NCBI GenBank assembly: GCA_030637945.1
Contig: DAOWFN010000036.1
Coordinates: 1 to 25,314 of the forward strand
Source of the DNA: Gammaproteobacteria bacterium
GTDB lineage: Bacteria > Pseudomonadota > Gammaproteobacteria > SZUA-229
Length of the DNA: 25,314 bases
Direction of reading: 5' to 3'
Part shown: one piece after another, positions 15,031-23,246 of the stretch
Layout of the letters: each line of letters starts with the position of its first letter
Position numbering within the stretch: the stretch's first letter is position 1
Translations under genes and position numbers: made by a program
The notes under the pieces: model-generated
Told to the model about the DNA's origin: nothing
What the model saw: the letters and a program-made list of their open reading frames with translations, nothing else
Databases searched by the model: none

Positions 15031-15714
15031 TCAGTTGTTGCTTACGGTAAATGGCAACCCGTTATGAGCAACTTGCCCGTCCTGTAAGCTGATGCTCGGA
15101 AACCCTGTGTGTTTGATTAGATCAAGATCATGACTGGCGATTAAAACCGTGGTACCAACCTGGTTAAAACGTGCAAATAGCTGCATGATTTCTAGCGATA
15201 GTTCCGGGTCGAGATTACCTGTTGGTTCGTCTGCCAGTAATAACAGGGGTTTGTGGATAATGGCGCGTGCGATGCCGACACGTTGTTGCTCACCACCGGA
15301 GAGAGTGATCGGATCGGATTTTTCTTTGCTTAATAAACCAACCTGATTGAGTGCAGCGCGGACGCGTTTACGTATTTCCTGACGACGGTAGCCTTGAATG
15401 ATGAGCGGCATGGCTACATTGTCGAATACCGGGCGATCATAAAGCAGGTGGTGATTTTGAAAGATAATGCCAATGTTACGTCTTATATAGGGGATTTTCC
15501 GGTTGCTTATATTGTTTAAATTGACACCATCGAGAAATATCTGGCCACGTGTCGGGCGTTCGATCATGGCGATAAGCTTTAATAAGGTGCTTTTGCCAGC
15601 GCCGGAATGGCCGGTGAGAAATGCCATCTGCCCTTTATGCAGACGCAGATTAATCCGGTTTAAGGCGTCATATCCGCTCGGGTAACGTTTACAGATGTTA
15701 TCGAAATGAATCAT
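15031..15714 (-). CDS. ftsE: Cell-division ATP-binding protein FtsE
   Basis: A 227-residue ABC ATPase partner of FtsX at the division septum. Walker A GHSGAGKS is at 35-42, the signature LSGGEQQR at 138-145, and Walker B LLLLADEP near 157-164, followed by TGNLDPE and the switch histidine in ASHDLDL. The start MIHFDNICKRYPSG is the family start; an in-frame TTG 18 bases earlier is disfavoured. ftsY lies 77 bases upstream on the same strand, giving the classic ftsY-ftsE-ftsX(-rpoH) order. Confidence 0.97.
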   Translation of the reverse strand: MIHFDNICKRYPSGYDALNRINLRLHKGQMAFLTGHSGAGKSTLLKLIAMIERPTRGQIFLDGVNLNNISNRKIPYIRRNIGIIFQNHHLLYDRPVFDNVAMPLIIQGYRRQEIRKRVRAALNQVGLLSKEKSDPITLSGGEQQRVGIARAIIHKPLLLLADEPTGNLDPELSLEIMQLFARFNQVGTTVLIASHDLDLIKHTGFPSISLQDGQVAHNGLPFTVSNN

Positions 15715-15791
15715 GGTGTTACTGCGTAGCAAATGAAAAATATAAAGCGATTTTTGCTATTGTTTTTTGACTTTCATTTTTCATTGCCGTT

Positions 15792-16826
15792 TTACTCCAG
15801 GAGTGCATCGACGAACTCGCTGGCATCAAACGGTCTTAAGTCGTTTATTTTTTCACCGACGCCGATAAAACGAACCGGTAAATTTAAGGTTTTGGCGATA
15901 GAAAATAATATGCCGCCTTTCGCTGTACCATCCAGTTTGGTAACTGCCATGCCGGTTAGTCCGATGCTGTCATGAAATTGCTGAACTTGATGCAGGGCAT
16001 TTTGTCCAAAACCGGCATCTATCACGATCAAAGTTTCATGTGGCGCATCGGCATCGAGTTTACCCAGTACGCGTTTGATTTTTGCCAGCTCATCCATGAG
16101 ATTGTTCTGTGTATGCAGACGACCGGCTGTGTCGGCAATGACGATGTCTATTTTTTTTGAAGTAGCGGATTCTACCGCGTCATAGATAACCGATGCCGGG
16201 TCAGCCCCCGTGCCCTGAGTGATGACGGGCACATTGTTGCGTTGTCCCCATTCCTGTAGTTGTTCGACCGCTGCAGCGCGAAAAGTATCACCCGCAGCTA
16301 ACATGACAGATTTACCTTGCCTGGTAAAATAATTTGCAAGCTTGCCTATACTGGTGGTTTTGCCGGCGCCATTGATGCCAACGACCAGGATGACGAAAGG
16401 TTTGGCTGCTTTTGTATCCGCGATAACGTTGCTTAAGGGCTGCTCGCAAGGCAGCAGGATGGCCTTCATTATTTCAGCCAGTTTAAGGTGCAGAGATTCC
16501 GCATCGTTGATAACTTTTCGCGAAATATTGCTTTGCAGTTCATCGATGATAGTTGTGGTAGCATCGACGCCAACATCGGCGCTGAGCAGACGTGTTTCCA
16601 GTTCTTCAAGCAGTTCATCGCCGATATTTTTTTTGCCGAGGAAAAAATCGGCCATGCCATCGGAAAATGTGCGTCTGGTTTTTTCGAGGGATTGGCTTAG
16701 ATCGGCCGGCTTGTCTTCTGCTGAAGCCGAATCTGTAAGCGTTGAATCTGACAGGGGCGGGGTTTCTACAGTGGCTTTACTGGCTGTTGCTGTGTTTTTT
16801 TGTTTGCGTTTTATGAAGCCAAACAT
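15792..16826 (-). CDS. ftsY: Signal recognition particle receptor FtsY
   Basis: A 344-residue SRP-family GTPase that docks SRP-ribosome complexes at the inner membrane. It has a short charged A-domain (1-60, shorter than in E. coli), an N-domain helical bundle (about 60-140), and a G-domain with GINGAGKT (150-157), DTFRAAAVEQL (180-190), DTAGR (232-236) and TKLDGTAKGG (296-305). One oddity: the conserved DATTGQ-type motif reads DAGFGQ (270-275), with Phe where Thr is usual. It heads the ftsYEX operon and is divergent from the M16 peptidase gene pair. Confidence 0.96.
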   Translation of the reverse strand: MFGFIKRKQKNTATASKATVETPPLSDSTLTDSASAEDKPADLSQSLEKTRRTFSDGMADFFLGKKNIGDELLEELETRLLSADVGVDATTTIIDELQSNISRKVINDAESLHLKLAEIMKAILLPCEQPLSNVIADTKAAKPFVILVVGINGAGKTTSIGKLANYFTRQGKSVMLAAGDTFRAAAVEQLQEWGQRNNVPVITQGTGADPASVIYDAVESATSKKIDIVIADTAGRLHTQNNLMDELAKIKRVLGKLDADAPHETLIVIDAGFGQNALHQVQQFHDSIGLTGMAVTKLDGTAKGGILFSIAKTLNLPVRFIGVGEKINDLRPFDASEFVDALLE

Positions 16827-16914
16827 GATGATTCGTGCAGTGAAATTAATTGCTGTATCCTATCATCACTTGGCTTGATAGTTGAAAGAAAATGAACGAC
16901 GCTAGAGATTCAGC

Positions 16915-16943
16915 TTAAATTTTTGCTGGATAGAATTTATGAT
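16915..16943 (+). promoter_or_regulatory. Candidate promoter for the M16 peptidase operon
   Basis: TTAAAT (-35, 3 of 6) and TATGAT (-10, 5 of 6) are 17 bases apart, ending 33 bases before the first M16 gene. It is the best match seen in the divergent ftsY/M16 intergenic but is weak in the -35 element. Confidence 0.3.
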
Positions 16944-16976
16944 AATTATTCAGAGTTGCCTTAAGAGATTATATTA

Positions 16977-18395
16977 ATGAAATTGAAGTCAATTGTCGGT
17001 CTGGTCGTGGTTGCAACGTTAGTTTTGGGTTGGGTGTTATTTAATAGTAATGAACCTTCGACTGAACAAAGCAAAGAAGCAGTACAGTCTTATCAGTTAT
17101 CGAATGGTATGAAAATCCTGGTCATCGAAAATCACCGTGCGCCTATCGTGGTGTCACAGGTCTGGTATAAAGTCGGTGCCAGTTATGAGCATGACGGTAT
17201 TACGGGTGTCTCACATGTGCTGGAACATATGATGTTCAAAGGCACCGAAAAACATCCGGCGGGCGAATTTTCAGATATCGTTGCCGCGAATGGCGGTGAG
17301 GAGAATGCCTTTACCGGTCAGGACTATACTGCTTATTTTCAAAAGATAGCGAACGACCGGCTAGAATTGTGTCTGGAGATGGAAGCTGATCGCATGAGGA
17401 ACCTGGTATTCGAAGAAAAAGAATTCCTCAAGGAAATTGAAGTGGTTAAAGAAGAGCGTCGCTTACGTACTGACGACAAACCCACGGCGCTGACTTATGA
17501 ACGGTTTAACGCGGTTGCGTACACTAACAGCCCATATCGCCGTCCTATCATTGGCTGGATGGAAGACCTCGATACGCTTACCGTGGAGGATGCACGTGAG
17601 TGGTATCAGACATGGTATGCACCAAATAACGCCACGCTTGTCATCGCCGGTGATGTTGAGGCTGATGATGTTTATCGCCTGGCGAAACAATATTTCGGAC
17701 AATTGAGTACTTCTAAAATACCTGAATTAAAACCCAGACATGAGGCTAAACAATATGGTACGCAACGGCTTACCGTTGAGGTGCCTGCAAAAATCCCGTA
17801 TCTCATCATGGGTTACAAGGTACCGGTTTTAACTCCAGCTGTTGTCGATGGGGAAGAAGAATGGGAGATGTATGCGCTAGAGGTATTAGCGGGTGTGCTC
17901 GATGGTGGCAGTAGTGCACGTTTTAGTAAGAATCTCGTACGTGGCCAGGAAATCGCAAATAGTGCCAGTGCAAGTTACGGTATGTCAGCAAGACATGACA
18001 CACTGTTCACTTTATCAGCCGTACCAAACGATGGGGTGGATATAGATGTTCTGGAATTCGCGCTTCGCGAAGAGGTGGATACGATTAAATCTCGACTGCC
18101 TGATGATGATGAATTAAACCGTGTGAAAGCGCAGGTGGTTGCCGCTCAGGTCTATCAGCAGGATTCCACATTTTATCAGGCAATGGAAGTTGGTATGCTC
18201 GATACCATCGGTCTGCCATGGCAGATAAAGGATGCATACGTAGAAAAAATACTGGCAGTGACCGCTGATCAGGTGCAGCAAGTAGCCAATAAATACTTGA
18301 TAGATGAACGGCTGACCGTGGCGGTACTCAATCCACTGCCTATAGAGAATGGCGCTAAAGTCACACCGGTAGCAGGAGTAAATCATGGGCGATAA
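16977..18395 (+). CDS. M16 family zinc metallopeptidase, catalytic subunit
   Basis: A 472-residue inverzincin peptidase of the pitrilysin/processing-peptidase family. A hydrophobic N-terminal segment (about 6-23) without an obvious cleavage motif suggests export with a membrane anchor or an atypical signal peptide. The inverted zinc motif HVLEH gives His80, Glu83 and His84, and the third-ligand glutamate is expected in the EIEVVKEERR segment (153-162). The C-terminal half is the usual inactive M16 domain with the substrate-binding GGGSSARF-like segment DGGSSARFSKNLV. The next gene, overlapping by 11 bases, is a second M16 protein lacking the zinc motif, so the pair probably forms a heterodimer in the periplasm. 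The substrate is unknown. Confidence 0.93.
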   Translation: MKLKSIVGLVVVATLVLGWVLFNSNEPSTEQSKEAVQSYQLSNGMKILVIENHRAPIVVSQVWYKVGASYEHDGITGVSHVLEHMMFKGTEKHPAGEFSDIVAANGGEENAFTGQDYTAYFQKIANDRLELCLEMEADRMRNLVFEEKEFLKEIEVVKEERRLRTDDKPTALTYERFNAVAYTNSPYRRPIIGWMEDLDTLTVEDAREWYQTWYAPNNATLVIAGDVEADDVYRLAKQYFGQLSTSKIPELKPRHEAKQYGTQRLTVEVPAKIPYLIMGYKVPVLTPAVVDGEEEWEMYALEVLAGVLDGGSSARFSKNLVRGQEIANSASASYGMSARHDTLFTLSAVPNDGVDIDVLEFALREEVDTIKSRLPDDDELNRVKAQVVAAQVYQQDSTFYQAMEVGMLDTIGLPWQIKDAYVEKILAVTADQVQQVANKYLIDERLTVAVLNPLPIENGAKVTPVAGVNHGR

Positions 18396-19740
18396 GTTAG
18401 AGAGTTTGCTTCTGCGAGGTAAAAAAATATTCCCAGGAATGATGATGCAGAGAATGATCGGTTCGTTATGTTTGATGACGTTTAGCGTAGTTGTTTATGC
18501 CACGCCGCAAATTCAAACCTGGCAGACAGCAAACGGTGCGAAGGTACTGTTTGTGCCGGCAAGCGAAATACCGATGCTTGATGTGCGTATAGTGTTTGAT
18601 GCAGGCAGTGCAAGAGACGATGGCCTAAGTGGCCTGGCTGTATTGACTAATGGTTTATTGTCCGAAGGAGCTGCAGGTAAAACTTCACAACAGATCGCAG
18701 AAACATTCGAGTCTGTAGGTGCGCAGATCGAATATGATGCCGGGCGTGACATGGCGATTGTGGGGGTGCGAAGTCTGACGGAGTCTCGCTATTTAACGAC
18801 GGCTATCGAAAGTCTGGCTCAGGTGCTAACGCAACCTGACTTTCCGCAAGATGCTTTTCAGAGAGAGCTCAATCGTATGAAAGTTGCTGTAAAAGCGCGC
18901 GAGCAATCACCATCCGCCATAGCGAGTGAAGCTTTTAGTAAAGCAGTTTTTGGTGACCATCCATATGCGTCTCCTTCTTCGGGAGATAAAGAAAGCCTGG
19001 AAAAAATAACCTTAGATGATGTTCGCACATTTTATAAACAATACTATGTCGCCAATAATGCCACTATCGCCATCGTCGGAAACGTCGAGCGTTGGCAGGC
19101 AGAAGAGATAGTTAAAGCGGTGGTGTCATCATTATCCATGGGTAAAAAAGCGGTTGCTTTACCACAGGTGCAACCTTTGACCGAGGCGAAAAAAATTATT
19201 ATTGATTATCCATCTGCGCAAACACATATTTTTGTTGGTCAGCCGGGTATGAAGCGTGGTGATGAAGATTATTTTAGTTTGTATGTGGCAAACCATCCTT
19301 TCGGTGGCAGTGGTTTTGCTTCGCGTCTGGTCGAAGTTATCCGTGAAGAGCATGGCCTGGCTTACAGTGTGTACAGTTATTTTTCGCCGCTCCGTGAAAA
19401 CGGTGTGTTTGCGATGGGCATGCAAACGAAGACTGAACAAACGCAGCAGGCTTTGTTGTTGCTCGATCAGGAGCTTAAAAAATATGTCGATAGCGGTCCT
19501 GAAAAAGAAGAGCTTGCTGCAAGCCTGAGCAATATTACCGGTGGTTTTCCATTGAAAATAGACGGCAATGGTAAGTTGCTAGAATATCTTTCTATGATTG
19601 GATTTTACGATTTACCGATAGATTATCTTGATCGCTTCATAGCTAATATGGGATCAGTCGACATGAAAAAAGTTAACGATGCATTAACTCGACGTGTGCA
19701 TCCTGACCGAATGGTAACGGTTATTGTTGGAAAGCAATAA
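18385..19740 (+). CDS. M16 family protein lacking the zinc motif (non-catalytic partner)
   Basis: A 451-residue M16 homologue with a signal-peptide-like stretch (about 22-39, ending VVVYA). Where the catalytic HxxEH should be, it reads GLAVLTNGLLSEGA, so zinc binding is lost. The rest of the fold is kept, including FGDHPYASPSSGDKESLEKITLDD and GGSGFASRLVEVIREEHGLAYSVYS in the second half, a region that in such pairs helps bind substrate. The ATG at 18385 has a strong AGGAG seven bases upstream and overlaps the preceding gene; internal ATGs at 18439-18445 would give a shorter n-region. The tandem active/inactive pair is conserved beside ftsY in related bacteria. Confidence 0.92.
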   Translation: MGDKLESLLLRGKKIFPGMMMQRMIGSLCLMTFSVVVYATPQIQTWQTANGAKVLFVPASEIPMLDVRIVFDAGSARDDGLSGLAVLTNGLLSEGAAGKTSQQIAETFESVGAQIEYDAGRDMAIVGVRSLTESRYLTTAIESLAQVLTQPDFPQDAFQRELNRMKVAVKAREQSPSAIASEAFSKAVFGDHPYASPSSGDKESLEKITLDDVRTFYKQYYVANNATIAIVGNVERWQAEEIVKAVVSSLSMGKKAVALPQVQPLTEAKKIIIDYPSAQTHIFVGQPGMKRGDEDYFSLYVANHPFGGSGFASRLVEVIREEHGLAYSVYSYFSPLRENGVFAMGMQTKTEQTQQALLLLDQELKKYVDSGPEKEELAASLSNITGGFPLKIDGNGKLLEYLSMIGFYDLPIDYLDRFIANMGSVDMKKVNDALTRRVHPDRMVTVIVGKQ

Positions 19741-19760
19741 GACGATCGCCGATTTTTACA

Positions 19761-20378
19761 ATGACAAAAGTCGATAGTGCAAAGCGGGGCGTCAGCAAGC
19801 GAGGCAAGTGTCGAATTATTGCGGGCAAATGGCGTGGTCGAATAATTAAATTTGATGATGCAGAGGGGCTGCGTCCGACGACAGACCGCATACGTGAAAC
19901 CGTGTTCAGCTGGTTGCAGACGTATCTTCCTCAAAGCCGCTGCCTGGACTGTTTTGCCGGCAGTGGTGTATTAGGGTTTGAAGCGTTATCACGTGGCGCC
20001 GGTAGAGTAGTTTTTCTTGAGCACAATAAACGAACGGTCAACAACCTAAAAGAAAGCGCCAGTATTCTTGCTGTTGATGCGCATAAGATTGCAATCAAAC
20101 ATGAAGACGCACTATCCTGGCTGCAATCAGTACGATCAAATAAGTCCTCAGATGCTCAGTTTGATCTGGTCTTTCTCGACCCGCCTTTTCACTCAGATTT
20201 ATTGATAAAAAGTTGTACGCTGCTTAACAATAGTGGATGTTTGGCGGAGGATGCCATAATCTATATAGAGCATGCGGTTAATGCCGATGTTGAAATGCCA
20301 GATAACTGGGTATGCCTGAAAGAAAAAAATTCAGGTCAGGTGGCTTACAAGTTATTTATTTATAAATCATTAACATAA
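19761..20378 (+). CDS. rsmD: 16S rRNA (guanine966-N2)-methyltransferase RsmD
   Basis: A 205-residue SAM-dependent enzyme that methylates G966 of 16S rRNA in the assembled small subunit. The family N-terminus IIAGKWRGRIIKF (about 19-31) and LRPTTDRIRETVFSWL (38-53) lie before SAM motif I, LDCFAGSGVLGFEALSRGA (62-80). The catalytic motif IV is DPPF (140-143). The gene sits 20 bases after the second M16 gene and 25 bases before coaD, consistent with one transcript. E. coli also has rsmD beside ftsYEX. Confidence 0.96.
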   Translation: MTKVDSAKRGVSKRGKCRIIAGKWRGRIIKFDDAEGLRPTTDRIRETVFSWLQTYLPQSRCLDCFAGSGVLGFEALSRGAGRVVFLEHNKRTVNNLKESASILAVDAHKIAIKHEDALSWLQSVRSNKSSDAQFDLVFLDPPFHSDLLIKSCTLLNNSGCLAEDAIIYIEHAVNADVEMPDNWVCLKEKNSGQVAYKLFIYKSLT

Positions 20379-20403
20379 AAATCATTTAACCACAGAGATT
20401 GAT

Positions 20404-20895
20404 ATGACAGTAATAGCGGTTTATCCGGGAACATTTGATCCGATTACGAATGGGCACTCTGATCTGGTGCATCGTGCTGCCGGGTTGTTTGATAGGGTTA
20501 TCGTAGGCATAGCGGAAAATCCGGGAAAAACACCATTATTTGATCTGGAGCAGCGTGTGGCGATGGCGGAACAAGTATTATCCGGGTTTGAGAATGTCGA
20601 AATTTGTGGTTTTTCTGACTTGCTGGTCAATTTCGTGCGCGAAAAAAATGCAAAGGTAATACTGCGTGGTTTGCGGGCTGTGTCAGACTTTGAATACGAA
20701 ATGCAATTAGCCAGTATGAATCGGCATTTGGAAGATAGCCTGGAAACAGTGTTTATGACGCCCAGTGAAGAGACCAGTTTTATTTCAGCTTCATTAGTGA
20801 AAGAAATTGCGTTGCACGGGGGAGACGTTTCACCGTTTGTCCATAAAGATATTGTGGAAGCGCTAAATTCTGTGAAGAATACAATATCGAAGTGA
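20404..20895 (+). CDS. coaD: Phosphopantetheine adenylyltransferase
   Basis: A 163-residue cytosolic nucleotidyltransferase that makes dephospho-CoA from 4'-phosphopantetheine and ATP, the penultimate step of CoA synthesis. The PGTFDPITNGH motif (8-18) contains the HxGH-like catalytic His18, and the second signature ISASLVKEIALHGGDVSPFV lies near the C-terminus. RGLRAVSDFEYE, the substrate-binding segment, is present. Length is as in E. coli. Confidence 0.97.
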   Translation: MTVIAVYPGTFDPITNGHSDLVHRAAGLFDRVIVGIAENPGKTPLFDLEQRVAMAEQVLSGFENVEICGFSDLLVNFVREKNAKVILRGLRAVSDFEYEMQLASMNRHLEDSLETVFMTPSEETSFISASLVKEIALHGGDVSPFVHKDIVEALNSVKNTISK

Positions 20896-20972
20896 ATGGG
20901 CTGGTTATCCAGGGTAACCTAAAGATAGATTGTAAATTATAGACTGTTTAAGTCGTGTGTGGTTGAGTTGTT

Positions 20973-21221
20973 ATGGCGTTAATGATTACTGATGAATGTA
21001 TTAACTGTGATGTATGTGAGCCGGAGTGTCCAAATGAAGCGATTAGTCCGGGCGATGAAATTTATGAGATAGATCCGAATTTATGTACTGAATGTGTTGG
21101 TCATTTTGAAACATCGCAGTGCGTTGAAGTGTGTCCGGTCGATTGTATACCATTAGATCCCGATCACCCTGAAACAAAGGAAGAGCTCATGGAGAAATAT
21201 AAGGCTTTAACAGGTAATTAG
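20973..21221 (+). CDS. YfhL-type ferredoxin with two [4Fe-4S] clusters
   Basis: An 82-residue acidic ferredoxin. The first cluster motif is Cys9-x2-Cys12-x2-Cys15-x3-Cys19-Pro. The second is Cys38-x2-Cys41 followed by an eight-residue insertion to Cys50-x3-Cys54-Pro, with an extra Cys58, which is the layout of the YfhL/Allochromatium 2[4Fe-4S] class with unusual low potentials. Its electron-transfer partner is not known from context. It follows coaD by 77 bases, the same adjacency as in Pseudomonas. Confidence 0.93.
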   Translation: MALMITDECINCDVCEPECPNEAISPGDEIYEIDPNLCTECVGHFETSQCVEVCPVDCIPLDPDHPETKEELMEKYKALTGN

Positions 21222-21227
21222 TAGTCG

Positions 21228-21250
21228 AGGGTTAATGTCCAAGGGTTAAT
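21228..21250 (+). repeat. Direct repeat AGGGTTAAT x2 upstream of ggt
   Basis: The 9-mer AGGGTTAAT occurs at 21228-21236 and again at 21242-21250, a 14-base period. The second copy overlaps the -35 of the candidate ggt promoter, so the pair might be a regulator site. Two copies of a 9-mer in AT-rich DNA is weak evidence. Confidence 0.3.
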
Positions 21251-21273
21251 AATCAATTTATATCGTGTATGAT
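21246..21273 (+). promoter_or_regulatory. Candidate promoter for ggt
   Basis: TTAATA (-35, 4 of 6) and TATGAT (-10, 5 of 6) are spaced by 16 bases, with the predicted start about 48 bases before the ggt ATG. The match is modest. Confidence 0.3.
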
Positions 21274-21327
21274 GACCAAGTCATTAGAGCTTTTCTTGCG
21301 ACGTATCATTTAATGTAGATATCATAT

Positions 21328-23052
21328 ATGAGCAAAATTGCTTACAGTTTTGGTTTCTTTGTACTCACGTTCGTTCTTGGTTTTCAGGGCATTTCCTATG
21401 CTTCTGATAGTGCTTCAGTCTCAAAAAAATTATCGGTAAATAAACTTCCCGAGTATGCAGCTATTGCTAGCGCTCATCCTTTAGCAACACAGGCAGGTCT
21501 TGATATTTTAAGTCAGGGCGGTAATGCGTTTGATGCGGCAATCGCTGTGACTGCGACACTTGCAGTCGTTGAACCCTATTCTTCAGGCCTCGGTGGTGGT
21601 GGTTTTTATCTGTTGCACCAGGCAATAAAGGATGATTATGTGATGATCGATGCACGCGAACGCGCACCGTTGAATGCACACAGGGATTTATTTCTGAATA
21701 AAAAAGGTGAGGTGAGGCCCGGTGCATCGATCAGAGGTGCCTTGTCCGCCGGCATCCCCGGTATTCCTGCTGCCCTGGTTTATCTTGCCGAAAATTATGG
21801 AAAATTAAAGTTGTCTCAATCACTAGCGCCTGCGATTTTACATGCACAACAAGGTTTTTCTGTAGATGAATATTATCAACGAATGGCCGATTTTAGATTA
21901 AAAGACTTGCAGGATAATAAAGAAGCTAATGATATTTTTCTGCAGGATGGTGAGTTGCCAGATCTGGGATATAAGATTGTGCAACACGATCTGGCGAATA
22001 CATTAAAGCAGATTGCAGAATTTGGTAACGCCGGCTTTTATGAAAATGATTTAGCCGGGAAAATGGTCAAAGATGTACGAAAAAATGGGGGTATCTGGAC
22101 AATAAAAGATCTGGCAACGTATACCATAAAACAGCGGGCCCCCAACGTTACGGTATATAAAGGCATGAGTCTGATATCTGCTTCTCTGCCGTCTTCTGGC
22201 GGCATAGTGTTAGCAGAGATCCTGGGTATCCTTTCACAGCTGGATATAGAAAAGATGAATGAAGCGCAACGCATTCATCATATAGCGGAAGCGATGCGGC
22301 GTGCTTATCGTGATCGTGCTGAATTCATGGGGGATCCTGACTATGTTGAAGTGCCCGTTGATTACCTGGTTTCGGATAAATATATCAAGTCGCTGGCTGC
22401 GACGATCAGTCGTGATAAAGCGACCTTAAGTTCTTCACTTAAAGCGGTGGCTCAATTACCGGGAAAGGGTAGCGATACTACGCATTTTTCGATTGTCGAT
22501 GAGCAGGGAAATAAGGTGTCTGCGACCCTGTCCATCAATTATCCTTTTGGATCTTGTTTCGTGGCGGAAGGAACCGGCGTTTTATTAAATGATGAGATGG
22601 ATGATTTTGTTTCCAAGTCGGGTGTGCCAAATGTATATGGCCTGGTGGGCTCAGGCGCAAATGCAATCGAGCCGGGTAAAAGGATGCTGTCCAGTATGAC
22701 ACCAAGTATCGTTGAGACAGATGATAGTGTTGGAATTATTGGTACGCCGGGCGGCAGCCGTATTATTACCATGGTACTGCTTTCTATCCTTGATTTTTAT
22801 GAGAAAAAAGACGCTGAAGAAATAGTTAATGCAGGGCGTTATCATCATCAATATTTACCTGATGAAATATCATACGAACCAGGTGTCTTTGATGAAAAGC
22901 TGCTCGAAGCTTTAGGCGATTTGGGGCATGTTACTAAAGAGCTGGATGATGATTATGGAAATATGCATATGATTACCATCGATAAGAAAACGGGCGTAGT
23001 TGAAGCCGCGTCAGACAGGCGTGGTGCAGGCAGTGCCGTGGTAATGCAATAA
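21328..23052 (+). CDS. ggt: Gamma-glutamyltransferase (glutathione hydrolase proenzyme)
   Basis: A 574-residue periplasmic Ntn hydrolase that cleaves the gamma-glutamyl bond of glutathione and transfers or hydrolyses it. It has a signal peptide (hydrophobic about 5-24, ending SYA). The proenzyme self-cleaves before Thr384 in the TTHFSIVD motif, giving a large subunit of about 355 residues and a small one of about 190. Substrate arginine 110 is seen in DARERAP. The SSGLGGGGF segment (85-93) and the GSRIITMVL oxyanion-side segment in the small subunit are intact. No ribosome site stands out before the ATG. It is the last gene of the plus-strand block and converges on the histidine kinase gene across a palindromic element. 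Confidence 0.96.
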   Translation: MSKIAYSFGFFVLTFVLGFQGISYASDSASVSKKLSVNKLPEYAAIASAHPLATQAGLDILSQGGNAFDAAIAVTATLAVVEPYSSGLGGGGFYLLHQAIKDDYVMIDARERAPLNAHRDLFLNKKGEVRPGASIRGALSAGIPGIPAALVYLAENYGKLKLSQSLAPAILHAQQGFSVDEYYQRMADFRLKDLQDNKEANDIFLQDGELPDLGYKIVQHDLANTLKQIAEFGNAGFYENDLAGKMVKDVRKNGGIWTIKDLATYTIKQRAPNVTVYKGMSLISASLPSSGGIVLAEILGILSQLDIEKMNEAQRIHHIAEAMRRAYRDRAEFMGDPDYVEVPVDYLVSDKYIKSLAATISRDKATLSSSLKAVAQLPGKGSDTTHFSIVDEQGNKVSATLSINYPFGSCFVAEGTGVLLNDEMDDFVSKSGVPNVYGLVGSGANAIEPGKRMLSSMTPSIVETDDSVGIIGTPGGSRIITMVLLSILDFYEKKDAEEIVNAGRYHHQYLPDEISYEPGVFDEKLLEALGDLGHVTKELDDDYGNMHMITIDKKTGVVEAASDRRGAGSAVVMQ

Positions 23053-23098
23053 ATGCATTAAATAGATATTCACAGCGATGGGTGACGCAGAAAATATC

Positions 23099-23182
23099 GT
23101 AGGTGCGAATGAATTATTGGGCATGCCCATATGTTTCACCACTAACGTGAAAAATTTTCCCAGAAAATTTATTCGCAGCTAC
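23099..23182. repeat. REP-like palindromic element between convergent genes
   Basis: GTAG-G-TGCGAATGAATT (23099-23115) and its imperfect complement (23166-23182) pair at 15 of 17 positions. Inside lie a perfect palindrome TGGGCATGCCCA (23118-23129), a 6-base stem TTTCAC/GTGAAA (23134-23139 with 23147-23152) and an 8-base stem AAATTTTC/GAAAATTT (23152-23159 with 23163-23170). The GTAGGTGCGAAT-type terminus resembles REP sequences common in gammaproteobacterial intergenic regions. It may also help terminate ggt and the opposing kinase gene. No transposase is present. Copy number in the genome is unknown. Confidence 0.55.
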
Positions 23183-23246
23183 TTTAAAAGCGCAATCCAT
23201 AAGTAAATTTTCTTTGTGACATCTGTGGTGAAATGTTTTTTAGTTT

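Noticed and set aside
20389..20396. ACCACAGA motif before coaD and its inverse at 23222-23229 as dispersed repeat remnants
   Set aside because: Only eight bases are shared and flanks differ, so chance is a sufficient explanation without a genome-wide count.
20900..20925. GGTTA/TAACC stem after coaD as a terminator
   Set aside because: The 5-base stem has no following T-run, and the ferredoxin gene follows closely on the same strand.
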